This document shows positions 58,958 to 64,000 of a stretch of 64,000 nucleotides of DNA, one piece after another (the first letter of the stretch is position 1; each line of letters opens with the position of its first letter). The position numbers and the translations under genes are program-made. Under the pieces are notes generated by a model, which did no database searches, was not told the DNA's origin, and worked only from the letters and a program-made list of their open reading frames with translations. The stretch is from Dastarcus helophoroides (Eukaryota > Arthropoda > Insecta > Coleoptera > Bothrideridae): contig CM053327.1 of NCBI GenBank assembly GCA_028583605.1, positions 37,977,626 to 38,041,625 on the forward strand, written 5' to 3'.

Positions 58958-59731
58958 TTGTTATTTTATGTTGTAAAATTGATAGGGAGTCGCTGTAGCG
59001 TTGTGTTTGTTATTATTCCTAAATAATGTAAAGCTGCCCTATTCTAAAGCTTGATAGATATACAATTATACAATATTATACAACGTTGTTATAATCGAGA
59101 ACAATAACATTGTCATTTTAGAGTCAATTCGATTTAACAGTTTTTCATGTACCTCATCATTTCTCATTAATCATATCGTCATCATATCATGCAAATATTG
59201 TATCATTAGACATCTGACTAAAACTGGAAAGGTTATTAGATTATGTCTTCATTGGATTGTCAATACTAATTTAGAAATTCTGTCGTTAAAACTTTGACAA
59301 TCTTGGACATCATTTTATAAACCAGCGCTCATCAGGTACTGACCACGAGCAAGATTGTCATGACAATATAAAACTAGCGGTTTTTATAGAAATTAAATAT
59401 GATTGCGACCAACAATGTGATATCTTATTAGATTGGAAATGACCAGATAAAGTTGTGAGGTGCCTATTTTCGGCTTATTTATTTAGACCAATTACTCCTA
59501 TTACTTTGGTGATTTTTCGTGGTTAAGTGGTTTTTTTTTCTATTTAAACTTCATGTTTTATACGTTCTAAATAAATTTTAACTATTTTTCTTGCTAGTTC
59601 GACTTATAACTTACTTAAAATATTTTAAAATTTGCTCTTTAGTTTTTTCTTGAGACTGTAGTATTTCTTAAAATTTCGAAATGAAATGAAAAAATTCGAC
59701 TTTTTTTCTTGTTACTTTTTGAGCTTTTCTG

Positions 59732-59902
59732 CATGCTTTCTTTTCTAATGTTGATTTTTTTAATTTCTTCTAGCATACTTTACTTACAAATTTAAAATTT
59801 TTGGTTAAAATATTGATCTTGTTTAAAAAATTTTCAGCTTAAATTTGAGACTTTTGAACTTTTACCTTATAGTAATGTTTCGTTGCATGTAATTTGATTC
59901 TT
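59732..59902 (+). repeat. Intronic duplication, copy 1
   Basis: About 170 bp, starting CATGCTTTCTTTTCTAATG and including AAATTTTTGGTTAAAATATT and TTTGAGACTTTTGAACT. Repeated at 61,187-61,356 with about 90% identity by eye. Confidence 0.85.
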
Positions 59903-60311
59903 TTACTGATTTTTAGTAAATGCTGACTCAACTCTGTAAGGTTGCTTTCTGTTGTCGATATTACAATTGGGAGCCAATTTGATTAACTAAGCAATAACTG
60001 CAATTGAATAGAGTAATTAATGAGACTCAATCGCTACTTTTGCGGGTCACCAATGTGATATTATATTAGGAATTATTAAGAAGGATTGTTGTTGCCAGTT
60101 GCGCTTGTTCATCTAATGTATTATCCCAGTTATAATTTGATAAATGTCACCCTGATAATTTTTTTCATTGTTTTAGTAAAAGCGCTATTGTTTCTTTTTC
60201 CGTTTATGAAAAATTTGGAATTTTCTTAAAGAACATTTATTTTATACGTATTCTTTTAGTAAACGATTAGTTAAATAAATATTTGTCATCATCTCAATAA
60301 CATTTTTCATG

Positions 60312-60673
60312 GTTTTACCAAAAACGCTATTGTTCAGGAAATTGATGGTAATAAATTGTTTTTGGGCGCGTTTATGAAGCAATCAAGTAAAAAAATACGT
60401 TTATTTCCGTAGTATTCTCCACTGTTTTACCAAAAACGCTATTGTTCAGAAAATTGATGTTAATAAATTGTTTTTGGGCGCGTTTATGAAGCAATCAAGT
60501 AAAAAAATACGTTTATTTCCGTAGTATTCTCCACTGTTTTACCAAAAACGCTATTGTTCAGAAAATTGATGTTAATAAATTGTTTTTGGGCGCGTTTATG
60601 AAGCAATTAAGTAAAAAAATACGTTTATTTCCGTAGTATTCTCCACTGTTTTACCAAAAACGCAATTGTTCAG
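60312..60673 (+). repeat. 112-bp tandem repeat in intron (3 near-identical units)
   Basis: GTTTTACCAAAAACGC begins units at 60,312, 60,424, 60,536 and 60,648 (the last partial). Units differ by only a few bases, so expansion is recent. Diverged relatives of the same motif occur near 60,155, 60,855, 60,978 and 63,183. Confidence 0.95.
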
Positions 60674-61186
60674 ATTTCAGAGAATTACAAGTATTAAGTT
60701 GTAACCTTCGATATTTTGTTAGCAATACATTCATTGTTCCTCGAAAAACGCAATTTTTTAGAATTTTTTTTATAGAACTGCCGTTTTATATAAATTCCTT
60801 TAGTGAACGATTAGTTTGATGAATGTGTCCTGTCATCTCAATAAAAATTTGCATGGTTTTACCAAAAACGCTGCTATTTAGGCAGTTGATGCTAATAAAT
60901 TGTTCTTAAGAACGCTTATCCGCCATTTAAAGCAATCCAGTTAAAAATTACATTGATTTTTGTAGTATTCTCCACTGTTTTACCAAAAACCCAATTGTTC
61001 AAATAATTGAAATTAGTAGGTTGTAGTTTCCGATATTCTGTTAGAAATACTTTCATTGCTCCTTGGTTTATTAATAATTTTTTCACTAAAGATTAAATTT
61101 TAATTTGCTATTAATCAAGAATTTTATTGGGGGAGACTGGGGTATGCTGGACCACGGGAAATTGCGGACACTTTTTGAACGTTTCT

Positions 61187-61356
61187 TCATGCTCTCTTTT
61201 CTAATGTTGATTTTTTAAATTTCTTCTAACATACTTTACTTACAGATTTAAAATTTTTGGTTAAAATATTGATCTTGTTTTGAAAGTTTTCAGCTTAAAT
61301 TTGAGACTTTTGAACTGTTACCTTTTAGTAATGTTTTGTTGCATATAATTTGGTTG
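61187..61356 (+). repeat. Intronic duplication, copy 2
   Basis: Second copy of the segment at 59,732-59,902, in the same orientation. Between the two lie the 112-bp repeats, so the whole stretch 59.7-61.36 kb seems to have grown by repeated duplication. Confidence 0.85.
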
Positions 61357-62666
61357 TTCTTTGACTAGGAAGCTTCCATTAGAAAGCAGGTTTGTTAGAT
61401 TCATATCAAGTTCTTTTATGTGTAAAGTGCAAGTCGAGAACAAAGAGACAACAGAAAATATCCCATTAGTTATGCTCTATGGTTACCTCTTACAGTGTTT
61501 TTATGCTTAAATCTCCTAATTTGCATTGTTGTAACTAGATGCAGAACAGATTGTTTTTGAAAGTTCTCTTAGTGGGAACATTGTGCATGAATTAAATTGT
61601 TTTAAAGGTTTTTTGTGACGACTAAATGATAGAATCACTAGAAGAACCCAATTTGATTAGGGAAGCAAAAATTAAACATTCAGTAGACGCAAGTCTATTC
61701 ACTCTTGGCCAAACAAAAAAATGGATCCTTTTAATGATGCTAGGGCCTAGCAGTAGTAGAAAACCAAATACTTTATACGTATTTTGGTACGGAAATGACA
61801 AGAAAGTAAACAACTCAAAATACCGGAATAGGTCAGTAGAATTCTCAAGAGGTAAATTGTTCCTCAAAAAAATGAAAACAAATTTAAATCTATTAGCTAA
61901 ACAAGAACTAGTATGATGAACTATAGCAACAAGAGGTTGGTGTCATATCGACAAAAGACTTGGCCATTATTTCAACTTTAATTTTGTTTAAACCTATTTG
62001 AAAGTATCAACTTAGTTCGTTTGCATTTAAAAAGAATAAAAAGCCTTGTCGAGAGTGACTTTTATCGTGGAAATCCCGATGTGTTAACACGCTAAACTTC
62101 CGGCGCGACATTAATACCAGCTCGGCCTTGAAAACGCGCCATAATTAAATCATGGAAGCACAGACGCCTTGGAAAAATGCGATAAAGAAATTTCTTCGAA
62201 TAAGGACTCGACCAACTATGCGAGCAACTAAAGCACCAAATTAGATGCACCGGCGAGGAGGGATTTTAATAAAAGTTGAAAGCCGCTTACGTACATTTTT
62301 CCGCGTTTCAGTACAACTTCGAATGCTAATGAGATCTAATTTCGCCGCCTCTCGGAATACACGCTTCCCGTTTTCATTTTATATCGTGATGACAGTCTTG
62401 CTCATAATGAAACCATTAGGAAATTAGGGTATATAACCAACTAGAAAGTGTACTTATTTATCCAAACCTGTAAGAGTGATGCTTTTAGAAGCTTTTGTGA
62501 GCAGTTTATAACTTTTCCATGGTTTATAGAGCGTAGTTAAGAAAATTGTTATTGTATTCATTTGACTTGTTGTTAAATAAAAAGCGTTATGTATCCCTTA
62601 AGCTGCCCCCTATTGGGGTAATTTTCTTTGGTATCTTATTTATGTTGCTTTTTTGTTTTTTTTTAG

Positions 62667-62710
62667 AATGGCTCCGGAATCGGCGGGGACTCAAGTGGAC
62701 GAGGAAACGG
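62667..62710 (+). CDS. unc-13: 44-bp internal exon of the unc-13-like gene
   Basis: Flanked by a polypyrimidine acceptor (T-run then AG at 62,665-62,666) and a near-consensus donor (GTGAGT at 62,711). Joined to the exon ending at 58,892 in phase 0, it reads NGSGIGGDSSGRGN and leaves two bases (GG) for the next exon. From memory, a Gly/Ser linker of this type (GDSSGRGNG) precedes the C1 domain in insect Unc-13. This is the main reason for the gene name. In another frame it could begin with an ATG (MAPESAGTQVDEETG), so a first coding exon of a different transcript is the alternative. Confidence 0.5.
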
Positions 62711-63550
62711 GTGAGTTGCCTTTTTAGTTAACTGTCGGTTAATTGGGCCTGGATGAATAAATCACACGTCGCATTCGTGTGGAATATTAATCCTTCGAAA
62801 ACGAAGGATCTAAATGTAAGCAGAAATGGGGCATTGGGCTTTATTCGCTGTGAACGCTAGAGTAGCGCGTAATTTGTAGAAAACATTAACTTCGCTTAGT
62901 TCCCTAAATTTATTCCACTGATTTGTCCTTCGTTATTTAGTTATCCCTTAACTTGCTCGATTCTGCTGTCTTTGGCTGTCCTTTTCCACATTTAGATCTT
63001 TGTTTCACAAGGAGTTTGTATCGACCATTTTCTTCTTTCAATAATTGCGATAAATTTTCTATCTAATGAATGTTAACCAAAAAATCGTTTTTATCCCAAT
63101 GTAATGATTTATAGAAGGTAAAATATGTTTGTTTCTGGTGTGTAGCATTACTCAATTAAGTAGAAATTCATGTTCTCCATTCTTTTACCGAAAACGCAAT
63201 TATTCAACAAATACAGTTTGGAAATTTTTCTTTACAATTATTAGATATTCTCGACATTTCAACTCTTTTCTGAAAAATTCATGCTAAAACTTGATCTTTT
63301 TTACCAAGTTTAAAGCTTCTTGGAAATTATAACTTGTGTTAAATTCGCATTTTACGTTTGAAATTAAACTCGAATTTTTTTTTTGTCAATAAAAATTTTA
63401 AATTAGGGAAAAGCTGCTTAAATCAACAGCTTAAGTGATAAAAGGACATAAATGTTTGTACTAAAAATATATTTTGATTAAACTTTCTCTACCGAAATAA
63501 AATTGAGGTGTCTCCAGTTCAAAATATCTGACAATCTACAGACCTTAATA
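62711..63550 (+). other. Start of the next intron
   Basis: A+T-rich, no coding sequence. Contains one weak relative of the 112-bp repeat motif near 63,183. Confidence 0.5.
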
Positions 63551-64000
63551 CGAGGGTTGTCTTTTATATTTCGGGATTAGAGAACAAAAACAAATATTAA
63601 TCATCGAAAACCACTTTATTGTTTTTCAAAATATTCCCCATATGCACTTTTGCATGCGTTTGAACCAATTGTCGAAGCACTTTTGCCACTTTGACTGAGT
63701 TATCTCCAAAATATGCATTCTGAATGCATCAACCGCTTCTTCAGGTGGCGAAAAACGTTGACCTCTTTGTTTGTTTTTTACGTACGGGAATAAAAAGAAG
63801 TCAGTCGGTGCCAAGTCAGGAATATACGGCGGATGACTCATCAAATCGATGTTTTGGGTGCTCAAAAATACAGTCGTTTGAGCCGATGTGTGAGAGCTCG
63901 CATTGTCGTGGTCTTCGGTGGTTGGTTTTCCTGATTTCTTGGAAGACAACTGGCAAACAAATGGTTGTGTACCACTCAGAATTGTCTATTCTGCGTTGTT
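63551..64000 (-). mobile_element. mariner-family transposon, 3' part (runs off the window)
   Basis: The element's end is CGAGGGTTGTCTTTTATATT, preceded by the target TA at 63,549-63,550. It contains the C-terminal part of the transposase on the minus strand and continues beyond 64,000. It lies in the intron of the unc-13-like gene, in antisense orientation. Confidence 0.85.
63617..63949 (-). pseudogene. mariner transposase, C-terminal fragment with end frameshift
   Basis: Catalytic-domain landmarks of a DD34D transposase, which cuts and re-joins transposon ends at TA sites: DHDNASSHTSAQTTVFL (second Asp), HPPYIPDLAPTDFFLF (third Asp in PTD), then VKNKQRGQRFSPPEEAVDAF and SKWQKCFDNWFKRMQKCI. 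The open frame ends early (…CIWGIF) because a few bases are lost. The usual GEYFEKQ ending is still readable in another frame, stopping near 63,617. The N-terminal half, including the first Asp, is outside the window, so activity cannot be judged, but the C-terminal break suggests a dead copy. Confidence 0.9.

Larger units (their letters stand above)
58899..62666 (+). other. Large intron of the unc-13-like gene
   Basis: 3.8 kb, A+T-rich, with degenerate internal duplications. It ends in a strong acceptor (TTGTTTTTTTTTAG at 62,653-62,666). A 96-codon plus-strand frame at 61,626-61,916 overlaps an antisense frame and has no known relatives that I recognise, so I treat it as chance. Confidence 0.55.

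Noticed and set aside
61622..61916. Overlapping 96- and 81-codon frames on opposite strands in the intron
   Set aside because: Mutually exclusive, no recognisable domain, and located in a repeat-grown intron.
1..64000. tRNA, rRNA or other structural RNA genes
   Set aside because: Scanning by eye found no convincing cloverleaf with A and B boxes and no rRNA segment. A tRNAscan-SE and Infernal run would be needed to exclude small cases.

Overview
The window looks like insect genomic DNA, possibly beetle. It is A+T-rich, with introns, retrotransposon and transposon relics, satellites and one large neuronal-type gene. There are no operons, ribosome-binding sites or CRISPR arrays. Everything here was read by eye, and family names come from motif recognition, not from database searches.

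Region 1 (1-13.9 kb) is repeat-rich and has no recognisable gene. A purine microsatellite is followed by about 320-bp degenerate repeats. Then comes a very large inverted repeat: about 270-bp satellite monomers (satellite A) lie in one orientation at 4.4-6.3 kb and in the opposite orientation at 10.25-12.25 kb, with matching outer flanks. The spacer holds LTR-like copies, a (GA)n tract and hairpin elements. Region 2 (13.896-17.911 kb) is a 4,016-bp hAT-like element with short inverted ends and an exact 8-bp target duplication. Its interior is A+T-rich tandem sequence rather than a transposase.

Region 3 (19.3-30 kb) is dominated by a second satellite (B, about 470-600 bp monomers). Inverted outlying copies lie at 19.4 and 21.2 kb, and the main array runs from 22.3 to 29.95 kb. 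It contains a duplicated three-monomer higher-order unit, a hairpin insertion, and one monomer full of small deletions that looks like an assembly artefact. Region 4 (30-52 kb) carries a nearly full-length but broken Jockey-like LINE on the minus strand (35.1-39.6 kb), two more broken LINE fragments, two hAT-type non-autonomous elements with 8-bp duplications, a pogo-like MITE, minisatellites and an A+T-rich tandem tract.

Region 5 (54.0-64 kb) is the only convincing host gene, on the plus strand. It has a 5' leader exon with several upstream ORFs and about 4.6 kb of coding sequence in two overlapping frames. A strong splice donor is followed by a 3.8-kb intron and a 44-bp exon that joins in phase. 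The sequence around the exon junction suggests the N-terminal part of unc-13 (Munc13, synaptic vesicle priming). The diagnostic C1, C2 and MUN domains would lie beyond the window, so this is a moderate-confidence call. The frame break at 56.44-56.55 kb is more easily explained by assembly indels than by gene death. The last 450 bp hold the C-terminal end of a mariner transposase on the minus strand, in the next intron.

The repeat-rich 1-54 kb may be upstream or intronic DNA of the same gene, but nothing in the sequence proves it.
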